From an uncultured Draconibacterium sp. (GTDB lineage: Bacteria > Bacteroidota > Bacteroidia > Bacteroidales > Prolixibacteraceae), in the NCBI RefSeq assembly GCF_963676815.1, contig NZ_OY781365.1, positions 4,188,501 through 4,252,500 on the forward strand: a stretch of 64,000 nt of DNA, given 5' to 3'. Made by a program: the position numbers and the translations under genes. Of the stretch, positions 1 through 9,718 are shown piece by piece. Below the pieces are notes generated by a model. That model had not been told where the DNA came from and searched no databases. It saw only the letters and a list, made by a program, of their open reading frames with translations. How positions within the stretch are numbered: position 1 is the first letter of the stretch; each line of letters starts with the position of its first letter.

Positions 1-27
1 TTTCGAATTGTTTGGCTAAGAGCTCTT

Positions 28-2559
28 TTACGATATAATACTTTTAAAAGACATTAGGTACTCCTCCTTATATATACTAAAATAATGTTTCTTAAAGTTC
101 TCGTAGTTTTCCAGTGCCAGACTGTGTTTCCCTTGATTAACAAGTACCTTACATCTTGTTTTTAGAGCATATTCATTAACTAAATCGTATAAGAAAATGA
201 TCTGAGTAATTTCAAGTAGCAGAAGAGAGTCAAGTCTGTCTTTTAGTGATAGTTTATCACTCTGCTCCTCAAGAAAATTAATAATACGGTTCGTCATATC
301 TTCTCTTTTTTGGTCGAACCATTCGCTTTCTGTATTAAATAGAAATTTCCCTTTTTTAAGGATTGGTAATATTCTGTATAAATTATTTCTGAAATCTTCA
401 GAATCTTCGTCTTGCAGAATATGGGTAACTGTTTTGTACTCGCAGGTTATTTCTTTTCCCAGGTTTATTAGCCAATAATGGCCATCGTATATAAGTTGAA
501 TTTTTTCTAAATCGTCGAGTATTCCTCTTAATCTATTAATGTTAACACCTCTGTTATTTTTAGCTTTTTCATGAGATTTATCGGGCCAAATATACTCTTG
601 GATATCCTTTGATGAGATTCCTTTTTTGTGGTCAATTCCTGAAATTAATATAATAAGAAATAACTCTTTGAGAGTTGAACTAAAACGATAGGTTATATCT
701 TGGCCTGTCTTGTTAAAGACCTTAAATCCTCCCCAAATATTTATATTAAAAGATTGCTCTATCATCAAACTTTCGATATTTATTTTTTCATCATCATTTG
801 TTGTAGAATGTTGGTAATTTCGTTTTATGAATAATATTGAAAGGAAAAATAAAACACTTCCGACTGCAATAAATAAGTAAACTTTTTTGGTCGAAGTTTT
901 TTCGTAAGAGATGTAATTTGATGGCGGAAAATTCAATGAAAAAAGATTAACCTCGTATTTTCCTCTTTCAGTTAAATGAGACGTTAATGCTATAAACTGA
1001 AAATTTGATTTCCAGAAATATAAATCGGAGAAGCTGCTAATGTCAGAGAATAGATAAGGAATACTATCTGCAACAAATTCTATTGAGGGCGAATTAAGTG
1101 AACCTTTTAGCAATTTTAGGTGAGTGTTATTGCTTAAGTGCGAGTGAACCAGGGTATAAAAAGAAGACTCCTCCTCATTAACAATTAGGCTGTTGCAAGG
1201 TGTGAAATTAAGAGTGTTGGGAGTTTTCATTTTCCAAATTTTTTCAATTGTATTTTTTTTGAAATTAATTTTGTTCAAATCATATAAAAAGTTTTCACCT
1301 AAGATTTGTTTTGATTGCTTATTTCCTATGCCTCCAAATAAATAATATTCGTTTTTATTTACCGTACTTTTTCCCAAAGATGAAAGATATCTGGGGATTA
1401 AAGAGTCTCCGCGGAATGTCAATTTTTCCCACATCTTACTGTTCTCATTATAACTCAGTAGTTTGTTGTTGTAGGTGTAAAAACCATATCCGCAAACAGT
1501 AGTAATTCTTTTATTTATTGGATGAAGCAGTTTGTTGTGGTGCCAGTATTTCGGTAAATGTGGTTTAAAAAAGGACGAGCTAGGCCATTCATGGGTAGCA
1601 TCGTTATATTCTGATAATTGGTTATACTGAAAACTGTATGTTGTAATGCTATTTTTTGAATTAAGTATTACCTGCTGTGCATCTTCATAAATAGGAAATC
1701 CTTTCTTTATTTCGTGGGAGGTTACTCGGTTCTTGTTTAAGTTGTAAACCAGGATGTCATTATTTCTGGATATAAAATTTATCTCTTCTGTTGAGTCGTT
1801 ATATAAAATCTGGGGACACTCTTCAAATTCAAAGCGTTTAAAATGTTTCCAAAATGCATGGCGTGTTACATTCCAGTGGGGGTGAATTAACTGAGCTTTT
1901 CTTTTTTGAATAGAGTCTACAGTATATTCATTATTAGTTTTAGAAAGGGGCCAAAAGTAGTTATTGTTGTTGCCTCCATTGAATGCAATATTTTTTACTG
2001 ATATAGGAGCGGTCTCGTTTACCTGGAAAAAATTATTTTTTACAGCTCCAAATACCATACGCAATTTCGAAGAGGATGTTAATTTCAAGGTATCACATCC
2101 TTTATAGTGGCCATACCTTAAACAAACAATACCTGATGACGAATTGACTGTGATAGAAACGTGATTCCATCTATTGAACTGTTTTTTATCTTCTGAGTTC
2201 AGCGAGATACTGGCATCCGATTCCGTTTTGTTATGTAGTAATATTATATTGGGCGTATCTGTATCAATTTTTAATATCATTGAAATTTCATCGCCGCTAA
2301 TTGCATCTTGAATTTTGAAAACAGAACCATATATATTGACAGCGTTTCTTACCGATAGGTCAAATTCAAGCGTAAATTCATTGTGGTAGTTTAATACATC
2401 ATCATAAGTAAAATCTATTCCTGTCTGCTTTTCAATATCTGCATCTTTAGCACTAAAAAATAAACCCTTTTCATTTGAAAAAACTTTCGAAAAAAATAGA
2501 AATAGAAGGAAGGTTATAAATAGTTTTTTTAGAATTAGAAGTGCCCCAGTTAGTTTCAT
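28..2559 (-). CDS. Membrane-spanning transcriptional regulator: LamG-like/propeller ectodomain plus cytoplasmic SARP-like DNA-binding domain
   Basis: Likely one-component sensor that reads a periplasmic signal and controls the divergent susC operon. The frame is open from 2682, but the ATG at 2559 is preferred because it starts directly with a signal peptide (MKLTGALLILKKLFITFLLF). From that start the protein is 843 aa. It shows a ConA/LamG-like region (about 30-200), a long repeat-rich region with kelch-like traits (about 230-550), one membrane segment (about 559-578), a winged-helix region (about 605-698, GVNINRLRGILDDLEKI) and a helical C-terminus resembling the BTAD/TPR part of SARP regulators. 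Domain names rest on sequence resemblance only. It sits head-to-head with susC across a short gap that holds a dyad. Not a histidine kinase: no HATPase or receiver motifs are seen. Confidence 0.72.
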   Translation of the reverse strand: MKLTGALLILKKLFITFLLFLFFSKVFSNEKGLFFSAKDADIEKQTGIDFTYDDVLNYHNEFTLEFDLSVRNAVNIYGSVFKIQDAISGDEISMILKIDTDTPNIILLHNKTESDASISLNSEDKKQFNRWNHVSITVNSSSGIVCLRYGHYKGCDTLKLTSSSKLRMVFGAVKNNFFQVNETAPISVKNIAFNGGNNNNYFWPLSKTNNEYTVDSIQKRKAQLIHPHWNVTRHAFWKHFKRFEFEECPQILYNDSTEEINFISRNNDILVYNLNKNRVTSHEIKKGFPIYEDAQQVILNSKNSITTYSFQYNQLSEYNDATHEWPSSSFFKPHLPKYWHHNKLLHPINKRITTVCGYGFYTYNNKLLSYNENSKMWEKLTFRGDSLIPRYLSSLGKSTVNKNEYYLFGGIGNKQSKQILGENFLYDLNKINFKKNTIEKIWKMKTPNTLNFTPCNSLIVNEEESSFYTLVHSHLSNNTHLKLLKGSLNSPSIEFVADSIPYLFSDISSFSDLYFWKSNFQFIALTSHLTERGKYEVNLFSLNFPPSNYISYEKTSTKKVYLFIAVGSVLFFLSILFIKRNYQHSTTNDDEKINIESLMIEQSFNINIWGGFKVFNKTGQDITYRFSSTLKELFLIILISGIDHKKGISSKDIQEYIWPDKSHEKAKNNRGVNINRLRGILDDLEKIQLIYDGHYWLINLGKEITCEYKTVTHILQDEDSEDFRNNLYRILPILKKGKFLFNTESEWFDQKREDMTNRIINFLEEQSDKLSLKDRLDSLLLLEITQIIFLYDLVNEYALKTRCKVLVNQGKHSLALENYENFKKHYFSIYKEEYLMSFKSIIS

Positions 2560-2741
2560 GTATGCAAAAATAAGAATTATATCAGAAAACAATAGATATA
2601 AAGAAAATGGTATCTGATTTAGTATTTTCTGAATGAAAACTGTTTTAAAGATACCTATTAAAGATTGGTATTTCAAAATCATTAATTCATAACTTATTAT
2701 AATTGGTATTTGTATGTTTCACTATATGAGTTGTTTGTGGT

Positions 2742-2795
2742 GTGGTTAATAGGTTTATCGACTGATTAATTCAGAATTAATCGGTATTTAACCAC
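2742..2795. promoter_or_regulatory. Nested inverted repeats in the divergent regulator/susC promoter region
   Basis: A near-perfect palindrome spans 2761-2785; its core is GATTAATTC-A-GAATTAATC (arms 9 bp, no mismatch), extended to 12 bp with one mismatch. Around it lie the arms GTGGTTAA (2742-2749) and TTAACCAC (2788-2795). The position between divergent genes, about 65-110 bases before susC, fits an operator, perhaps for the adjacent regulator. The binding partner is inference. No clear TAnnTTTG box was found here. Confidence 0.4.
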
Positions 2796-2850
2796 CCTGG
2801 TTGTAGTCTTGCCTTCAATTCAAATCAATATTAATTAAAAAACCAAATGG

Positions 2851-5800
2851 ATGAAAAAAGACTACGCAAATAGTTTGTTTTTCTTTTTAACAAAAAGAAG
2901 AATGGCTAAATTTAAAAGTTACTTTCTTTTTACTTTAATGGTATTAGGAAGTTGTTATCTCCAAACAAATCATTTGTATGCACAAGTACAAACAGGTAAA
3001 CAACAAATTACCGGAGTTGTAGTTGACGACCAAGGGTTGCCCTTGCCGAGTGTAACTGTATTGTTAAAAGGAATTGGCAATGGCACAATTACAGATACTG
3101 AAGGGAATTATGCCATTGAAGCTGAAAAAGGCCAAACACTTTCTTTTAGCTTTATTGGTTTTAAAACGCAGGTAATAATTGTATCGGATGCTTCGGTAAT
3201 TAACGTTACTATGCAACCCGATGATATTCTTTTTGATGAGGTGGTTGTAACTGCCCTGGGGATAAAACGTGAAAAAAAGGCCCTGGGCTATGCTGTGCAG
3301 GATGTAAAAGCCGATGATTTAACTTCAACAGGCGATAATAATATTTCAACAGCATTGCAGGGAAAAGTTGCTGGTGTTGAAATTGCACAATCAGGTGGTG
3401 GAGCTGGAAGTTCAACCAGAATTGATATTAGGGGGGCAAGTTCTCTTTCTGATAACAATTCACCGCTGTGGGTTATCGATGGTGTTCCATTCAACGATGG
3501 AAGAGATGGAAGTGCATCGGAGTTTGGAGGGACAGAAAGAGCAGGAGCTTCTTATGATATAAATCCCGAGGATATTGAATCTATCTCAGTTCTAAAAGGT
3601 GCAAACGCAGCTGCGTTGTATGGTTCTCGTGCGGGTAATGGTGTTATTCTGGTAACAACAAAATCGGGGAAAAGAAGCAAAGGGCTGGGTATCACATATT
3701 CTGGTAACGTTAGTTTTGCCGAAGCTGCATATTTATTAGATATGCAAAATACTTACGGACAGGGAACCGAGGGGATTTATTCTCCAAACTCATCTATGTC
3801 GTGGGGGCCGGCAATGGAAGGCCAGATGCTGGATTCGTGGACTGGTGAGACTTTGCCATATACAGCACAAGCCACACAGTTTGAAGATTTTGTACGTGTT
3901 GCTGTTAGCCACAACCATAATTTAGCCTTTTCAGGAGGTGGTGCGAATGGTGCATATCGTGCTTCAATAGGCAGAAGCGATGAGAACGGAATTTATGATG
4001 GCAATGAGGTTAGTAAAACAAATTTCGATTTTAAAGGGGATTACGATGTGAACTCTTGGTTAAATGTTGACACCAAGTTTTCTTATATTAAAACGAAAGG
4101 GGAGAATCGCCCAGAAATGGGGTACTACAGTATAAGTAACTACTTTTATCGGATGCCTCGGAATATTCGGAACCAGGATTTGGCTCCAGGGTATATTTTG
4201 AATGCACAGGGAGAACATATTGAAAAGTTGTATGAAACTCCCGGGCCGGATAATAGAAATCCATATTTCTTACAAGCACAGATTCAAAACAATGATAGTC
4301 GTTCGCGTACTTTTGGATATTTTGCCGCCAATATTAAGTTTTCTGATTATTTAAAATTAAAACTTAAATATGGTTTAGATTATTACCATGAAGATGCGCA
4401 GGCACGTCGTTTATATGCTGATAACGTGTCAGACCAGAACCCAAGTTATAGCACATCCTCTCGTTTTTTCCAAGAAGAGAATTATGAGTTTTTATTATCG
4501 TTTAATAAAGATTTAAACCAAAATTTTACTTTAGGAGCAAATATGGGAGGGAATTTGATGAAGAATGGAATTCACAACCTTTCTTCCTTCTCTGGTCGCT
4601 TAGCTGATGAAAAAGCCAGCTTTCTTGAATATGGTACAAACATTACATCTTCAGAATATTTTATTGATGAAGAAGTGCAGTCACTTTATGGTTTTGCTCA
4701 GCTGGCGTATAAAAATTATTTATTTTTAGATGTTACAGCTCGTAACGATTGGTCTTCAACCTTACCTAAAGATAACAACTCCTATTTTTACCCATCGCTT
4801 AGTTTAAGTGGTGTTATTTCCGACATTGTAAGTTTACCAAAAGCTATTAATTACTTTAAGGTGAGGAGTTCTTGGGCCCAGGTTGGTAAAGGAACTAGTC
4901 CGCAGCAATTAAACTCTGCCTATTCCGTTGGTACATGGAATTTTAATTTGCTTAATGCCAACCCTCAAAACGTAAAGATAAATGAGGATTTGAAACCAGA
5001 AAAATCCACCTCTTACGAATTTGGTTTTGATGCCCGTTTGTTTCAAAACAGGATTGGTGTAGACCTTACATATTATAACGAAGATACCAAAAACCAAATA
5101 TTGAAGGTAGGATTAGACCAGTCGGCAGGGTATGAGAGTAAATTAATTAATGCGGGTAAAATCAGAAACAGGGGTGTTGAATTGATGCTATCAACAACTC
5201 CGGTAAAAACGAAAGATTTTAGGTTTGATGTAAATTTCAATTTTGCCAAAAACAAAACTACGGTTGAAGAACTTGATGAGGATTTAAAAGAGTTTGAACT
5301 TGGTAAACTAAATTATGGTGGACGAATTGTAGCAACAGAAGGAAATATGTTGGGTGACCTAATGGGGAGAACATACAAAACAACCGAAAGCGGCGAGTTG
5401 ATTATTGATGCAAGTGGTTTGCCGGTAAGAACCGACGAAGAGGTTGTGTTGGGGAATTTCCAGGCCGATTGGACGGGGGCTGTTTCTTTAAGGACCGATT
5501 ACAAAGGAGCTTTTATCTCCGCATTGATTTCTGTGCGCGAAGGTGGCGAAATTTATTCATCAACAGAACGCGAAGCAATCTTGTATGGTACGGCAGAACG
5601 TACAGCTGATATGGGGCGAATATCCAGAATTGTTGAAGGTGTGCATGAAAATGGTGAAATAAACAAAGAGTTGGTTACGGCTCAACAATATTGGACAAGA
5701 TTAGGCTCTATAGAAGAGGAGTTTGTTTATGATGCATCTTTTATGAAAATGAAGGAGCTGGCGATTGGCTATAGCCTCCCAAAATCGGTTTTAAATAAGA

Positions 5801-5991
5801 TTGCGAACAATCCGCTTCAAAATGTCCGAATATCTGTAGTAGGGCGTAACCTGTTTTATTTTTATAAACATACGCCAGGTACAGCTCCCGATGCCAGTGC
5901 TTATAGTTCTGCATTAAGTGCACAGGGATTTGACTTTGCTCCCGTACCTTCTACTCGTACTATCGGTTTTTCTCTTAACCTAGGTTTTTAA
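2851..5991 (+). CDS. SusC/RagA-family TonB-dependent outer-membrane transporter (locus 1)
   Basis: Imports oligosaccharides across the outer membrane with its SusD partner, powered by TonB. Length 1046 aa is typical. An N-terminal export signal ends near ..HLYAQ; the ATG at 2902 (MAKFKSYF..) gives a more usual signal peptide and may be the true start. Then come a carboxypeptidase-regulatory-like domain (QITGVVVDDQGLPLPSVTV), the plug with the family signature VLKGANAAALYGSRAGNGV, and a beta-barrel ending in aromatic SLNLGF. No N-terminal STN domain, so it is not wired to a sigma/anti-sigma pair. First gene of the operon; the SusD-like gene starts 21 bases downstream. Confidence 0.95.
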   Translation: MKKDYANSLFFFLTKRRMAKFKSYFLFTLMVLGSCYLQTNHLYAQVQTGKQQITGVVVDDQGLPLPSVTVLLKGIGNGTITDTEGNYAIEAEKGQTLSFSFIGFKTQVIIVSDASVINVTMQPDDILFDEVVVTALGIKREKKALGYAVQDVKADDLTSTGDNNISTALQGKVAGVEIAQSGGGAGSSTRIDIRGASSLSDNNSPLWVIDGVPFNDGRDGSASEFGGTERAGASYDINPEDIESISVLKGANAAALYGSRAGNGVILVTTKSGKRSKGLGITYSGNVSFAEAAYLLDMQNTYGQGTEGIYSPNSSMSWGPAMEGQMLDSWTGETLPYTAQATQFEDFVRVAVSHNHNLAFSGGGANGAYRASIGRSDENGIYDGNEVSKTNFDFKGDYDVNSWLNVDTKFSYIKTKGENRPEMGYYSISNYFYRMPRNIRNQDLAPGYILNAQGEHIEKLYETPGPDNRNPYFLQAQIQNNDSRSRTFGYFAANIKFSDYLKLKLKYGLDYYHEDAQARRLYADNVSDQNPSYSTSSRFFQEENYEFLLSFNKDLNQNFTLGANMGGNLMKNGIHNLSSFSGRLADEKASFLEYGTNITSSEYFIDEEVQSLYGFAQLAYKNYLFLDVTARNDWSSTLPKDNNSYFYPSLSLSGVISDIVSLPKAINYFKVRSSWAQVGKGTSPQQLNSAYSVGTWNFNLLNANPQNVKINEDLKPEKSTSYEFGFDARLFQNRIGVDLTYYNEDTKNQILKVGLDQSAGYESKLINAGKIRNRGVELMLSTTPVKTKDFRFDVNFNFAKNKTTVEELDEDLKEFELGKLNYGGRIVATEGNMLGDLMGRTYKTTESGELIIDASGLPVRTDEEVVLGNFQADWTGAVSLRTDYKGAFISALISVREGGEIYSSTEREAILYGTAERTADMGRISRIVEGVHENGEINKELVTAQQYWTRLGSIEEEFVYDASFMKMKELAIGYSLPKSVLNKIANNPLQNVRISVVGRNLFYFYKHTPGTAPDASAYSSALSAQGFDFAPVPSTRTIGFSLNLGF

Positions 5992-6012
5992 CCTTTAACA
6001 AAAGTAATTATC

Positions 6013-7575
6013 ATGAATAAGTATATATTGATATTAATATTGGGAGTTCTGGCATTCAACTATAGTTGCACCGATGATTTTGAAGAACTCAATACCCCTT
6101 CAAATGTAGTAACAGAACCTAATGCAGCATATTTGTTTTCAAATACAGTACAATCTGTTTTTGCTAATTATCAACGAAACTGGAACCTATATGCTGATAT
6201 GTATGGCCAGTATATGGCAAATACACGTACCTCTTTCCCCTCGCCACGATACGAATATAGAAATGACTGGGTTGGTAATTTTTGGAGAGAGTCGTATACA
6301 CAGCATTTACGAAAAACTAAAGCGATTCAGGATTTATACGGAGACAATCCTGCCTACACAAATGCAATTGCGCAAAAAGAAATCTGGGAGTGCTATTGGT
6401 GGTCAAGACTGACTGATTATTATGGAGACATTCCATATTTTGGTGCAGCAGAAGGTAAAACTGTAACATATAACTCGCAGCAAGAGGTTTATTATGATTT
6501 GTTAGCACGAATTACAAAAGCAGTAAACGACTTAAATGAAGATAATACCCAATTTAATTATGGTGAGTATGATTTAATTTTTAGAGGTAATGTAAGCAAA
6601 TGGAAGAGGTTTGGAAACTCTTTGCGTATGCGTTTAGCAATGCGTATGTCGAATGTCGATCCGTCAAAAGCTAAGGAGGAGTTTGTTGCAGCTTTTAACG
6701 ATGGAGGAATGACTACGAACGACGATGTTGCGCAGGTACCAATGTGGAAAGATGGCTGGTATGATTACCTGCATCAGATGGGCTGGAATTGGGACCGGAA
6801 TGTAATCTCAAAAACCATGGCTGATCGTTTTTACGATCAGTCAACAGCAGGGGAAGATCCAAGAGCCGAACAGTGGTTAGCATACCAGGTTACGGAGAAT
6901 GGAGTGAAAGTTGCGAAATCAAAAGAAGAAGTTGGAAAAGATAAATACTTTGGATTGGAAAACGGTCGTCAGGAATCAGTACCGGCAGGTGTGCATCAAA
7001 ATTATGCAAGGCTTAACCTTTCCGGTTCTTATGTAGGTTTTTCAGGTAATGGTGGCGAAGTTAGTATGTACTGCCCTGTTATGTTTTATTCCGAAACGCT
7101 TTTCTTAAATGCAGAAGCAGCCCTAAGGGGATGGATCTCGGGAGAACCAAATACCCTTTATAAACAAGCGGTATTAGCATCAATGGATTTTGTGGGAGTT
7201 GAACAAGCCAAGGCAAACGCCTGGGTAGATGGCTTATTAAACCTGGAAGGTTCGAATGAAGCAAAACTAAAACAGTTGATTACACAAAAATGGGTATCTA
7301 ATTTCCCTAATGGTGTTGAAGCTTGGGCAGATTTTAGAAGAACAGATTACCCCGATTTTACTTTGCCTTACGACGGTATTAGTGGAAATGCGACTGTTTC
7401 GGAAGGTACCTATGTAAAAAGAATCAGATATCCCGATAATCAGCATCAGGTAAACGAATTATCAATGCCTGAATCGTTAAATACTTTGGATAAAGATAGG
7501 ATGGATGTGCGTTTGTGGTGGGATGTTGCCGATACCAAGACTAAAACAAATGGCTTGATGTCGAGCAATTTTTAA
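6013..7575 (+). CDS. SusD/RagB-like surface glycan-binding lipoprotein (SusD-like_2 type)
   Basis: Partner of the SusC before it; it captures glycans at the cell surface and lids the transporter. 520 aa. Lipoprotein signal peptide with lipobox Cys19, followed by acidic residues (CTDDFEE) of the kind that mark surface-exposed Bacteroidota lipoproteins. The N-terminus (FEELNTPSNVV), the YGDIPYF motif and the C-terminal RIRYPDNQ segment look like the SusD-like_2 subgroup. The next gene follows after 33 bases in the same direction. Confidence 0.92.
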   Translation: MNKYILILILGVLAFNYSCTDDFEELNTPSNVVTEPNAAYLFSNTVQSVFANYQRNWNLYADMYGQYMANTRTSFPSPRYEYRNDWVGNFWRESYTQHLRKTKAIQDLYGDNPAYTNAIAQKEIWECYWWSRLTDYYGDIPYFGAAEGKTVTYNSQQEVYYDLLARITKAVNDLNEDNTQFNYGEYDLIFRGNVSKWKRFGNSLRMRLAMRMSNVDPSKAKEEFVAAFNDGGMTTNDDVAQVPMWKDGWYDYLHQMGWNWDRNVISKTMADRFYDQSTAGEDPRAEQWLAYQVTENGVKVAKSKEEVGKDKYFGLENGRQESVPAGVHQNYARLNLSGSYVGFSGNGGEVSMYCPVMFYSETLFLNAEAALRGWISGEPNTLYKQAVLASMDFVGVEQAKANAWVDGLLNLEGSNEAKLKQLITQKWVSNFPNGVEAWADFRRTDYPDFTLPYDGISGNATVSEGTYVKRIRYPDNQHQVNELSMPESLNTLDKDRMDVRLWWDVADTKTKTNGLMSSNF

Positions 7576-7608
7576 ATCATTGGGTATTAATCTATAAAGA
7601 AATGTAAG

Positions 7609-9540
7609 ATGAAGAAATATTATAAATTGAAAAGCAGGTTTTATACTGCATTGATCACCATATTGTTTGCGGGCTTTTTTGCAGCTTGCGAAAAAGACGA
7701 AATCGGTACATTTAATTCAGTAAATCTCGATAGTGTTCTTGCCGAAGCCGAAAATTTAGTTACATCAAGTCAGGAGGGAACAAATCCTGGAGATTATAAG
7801 CCCGGTTCTATTAATAATTTGCAACAAGCCATTGATTGGGTGTATTGGCAAATAGAAAATGGCGAAAATCAAAAGCAGGTTGATGATGCGGCTGTAAAAT
7901 TACAGTATCATATTGATTTGTTTAAAAATCAGATTGTTGTTAATGCTAATCCCTGGATTCATCAGGTAGCAGGCTCGTATATTATGCTCGGAGATAATTT
8001 GGGGGAAGGTGCAGCTGGAACGGCAGGGCAGGTAAAGCAGATTACCAAAAAAGCTTTTACTGTTGAGGCAAAATTATGGATTGTAGGTTTGCAACAAAAA
8101 GGATGGAGTAATGTGGTTTTTGCAAACGTTATGGGACTTGGAGGTTCTAACGACAGAGGTTTTGGAGTACGCTATTTTGGCGATGGAAAGATTGAATTTA
8201 TTGTTGGTGGATTAGATTATGGTTGGGCAGGAGCAAGTGCTCCGGCCGGAACATTAAAAGCAAATCAGTGGGTTCATATTGCATTTGTAAATAACATCAA
8301 TAACCAAAAATTATATGTCGATGGAGTTGAGGTGGCAAGTTTAGATGTCGTATATGCCGACTCTGACGATGAATATCCATTAACCATTGGAGCTCCTTAC
8401 CCCTGGAACGATAGAGTTGTAAACTCGATGGTTAAAGATTTCCGCTTTTGGACAGAAGCAAAAACTACCGGAGAAATTGCCAGTTTATCAACATCAGAAA
8501 TTACAGGCAACGAGACAGGTTTAGAAATTAATCTTCCGCTAAATGCCGACCTTGGGACTGATTTTGCAGATGCTACAAAAAGATATCGTGCAACATTGGT
8601 TGGAAATATCGAGTGGGTTCCTGATGGCGATATTAGTAACATTCCGGTCGACTATTTGGCTCTGCAAACTTTGATATCCGAAGCGAATACTATTATAGAT
8701 AATGGAGTATTTGGTACAGAGGATGGCAATTACCCTGTTGATGCCAAAGAATATCTTGAGATTTGGATTGGAAAAGCACAAGCATTGATTGACGATAAAG
8801 CTTATCAACTATTGGTCGATGAATTTGTAGAACCTCTTACCATTGCTATACAGGGTGTTAAGGGTAATTTAGTAGCTGATGCCGATGGAATTTACATTCC
8901 TTTAGAACGAGGAGCCCGGGTAACATTCGGAAAAGCGAGTGGATTCTTTCCAGCTAGTTATACGGTTGAGCTTAAGGTAAAACTAGATGACCTTAATAAA
9001 CTTGGAGGTTGGGGATATTTAGCCAGTGCTCAGGGCGCTGGTGGATGGGGACTGCGTTATAGAGGAATTACTCCAACCAGTAACCAAGATGAAATTGATG
9101 CAGCCGGGAAGTTACAATTTTTTATGGATTCAAACGGTGGCTGGGCATTTACCGAAACAGAGGTGCCTGTATTAATTGCAGGAGAATGGATTAATGTAGC
9201 TGCTTCGTATGATGAAAATACTGGTTTACAAACGCTTTATATTAACGGCGAAATTGTCGCTCAGGGTACAGATGTGCAGCCATTAAGAGATTTTACCGGA
9301 GATATTGAAGTTGCATTAGGAATTGCTACCTCTGATTATAGCAGAGTTATGCATGGAGCTCTTAAAGATTTCAGATTTTGGAGCACTGCCCGTTCTCAGG
9401 CTGATTTACATACAAGTATTTCTGGTACTGAGAGTGATTTGGAATGTTATTACCCGTTTGATAAAGTTGCTGGTGTTTGGGTTACCGATGTGACTGGAAA
9501 ACATAAAGCTGAGTTTGTTGGCGCAGATTGGAATAAATAG
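7609..9540 (+). CDS. Two-LamG-domain surface lipoprotein, probable glycan-binding protein
   Basis: Sits in the place of a surface glycan-binding protein (SGBP) after SusC/SusD. 643 aa; lipobox Cys27 followed by acidic residues (CEKDE), suggesting surface display. An alpha-helical segment with FIVAR-like spacing (about 40-115) is followed by two concanavalin-like LamG domains (about 120-315 and 425-640). Each carries the typical WVHIAFV/WINVAAS strand, a LYVDG/LYING strand and a KDFRFW near the end; a second helical segment separates them (about 345-415). No catalytic motif was seen. Binding of host or algal glycoprotein glycans is inferred from the neighbouring GH85 gene. Confidence 0.8.
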   Translation: MKKYYKLKSRFYTALITILFAGFFAACEKDEIGTFNSVNLDSVLAEAENLVTSSQEGTNPGDYKPGSINNLQQAIDWVYWQIENGENQKQVDDAAVKLQYHIDLFKNQIVVNANPWIHQVAGSYIMLGDNLGEGAAGTAGQVKQITKKAFTVEAKLWIVGLQQKGWSNVVFANVMGLGGSNDRGFGVRYFGDGKIEFIVGGLDYGWAGASAPAGTLKANQWVHIAFVNNINNQKLYVDGVEVASLDVVYADSDDEYPLTIGAPYPWNDRVVNSMVKDFRFWTEAKTTGEIASLSTSEITGNETGLEINLPLNADLGTDFADATKRYRATLVGNIEWVPDGDISNIPVDYLALQTLISEANTIIDNGVFGTEDGNYPVDAKEYLEIWIGKAQALIDDKAYQLLVDEFVEPLTIAIQGVKGNLVADADGIYIPLERGARVTFGKASGFFPASYTVELKVKLDDLNKLGGWGYLASAQGAGGWGLRYRGITPTSNQDEIDAAGKLQFFMDSNGGWAFTETEVPVLIAGEWINVAASYDENTGLQTLYINGEIVAQGTDVQPLRDFTGDIEVALGIATSDYSRVMHGALKDFRFWSTARSQADLHTSISGTESDLECYYPFDKVAGVWVTDVTGKHKAEFVGADWNK

Positions 9541-9590
9541 TTCAAATAATAAAATGGTACAAAAGTACCTTGTGTTAAGTTAAGTTAATA

Positions 9591-9628
9591 AGAGTCTCTG
9601 GGAGTAAGGAATACTCCCGGAGTACTCT
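9591..9628 (+). terminator. Strong hairpin between the LamG lipoprotein and GH85 genes
   Basis: CTCTGGGAGTA (9596-9606), loop AGGAA, TACTCCCGGAG (9612-9622), with one U.G pair. The stem extends through AGAGT/ACTCT past a single bulged base and is followed by TTTAAT. It resembles an intrinsic terminator or an mRNA-stabilising hairpin and lies inside the apparent operon, so it may lower GH85 expression relative to the binding and transport genes. A small GGTAC-AAAA-GTACC hairpin precedes it at 9556-9569. Confidence 0.6.
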
Positions 9629-9718
9629 TTAATCGTAGTACGAGTTAATGCTAGTTTGCATGGCTCTGATTCAGAATGAAACTAGATAAATTAGCTCAGA
9701 ATTTATTTCGAAATTTAT

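Noticed and set aside
1311..1502. Small plus-strand open frame inside the minus-strand regulator
   Set aside because: Cys/Tyr-rich antisense composition, no ribosome-binding context, and fully covered by the regulator gene.
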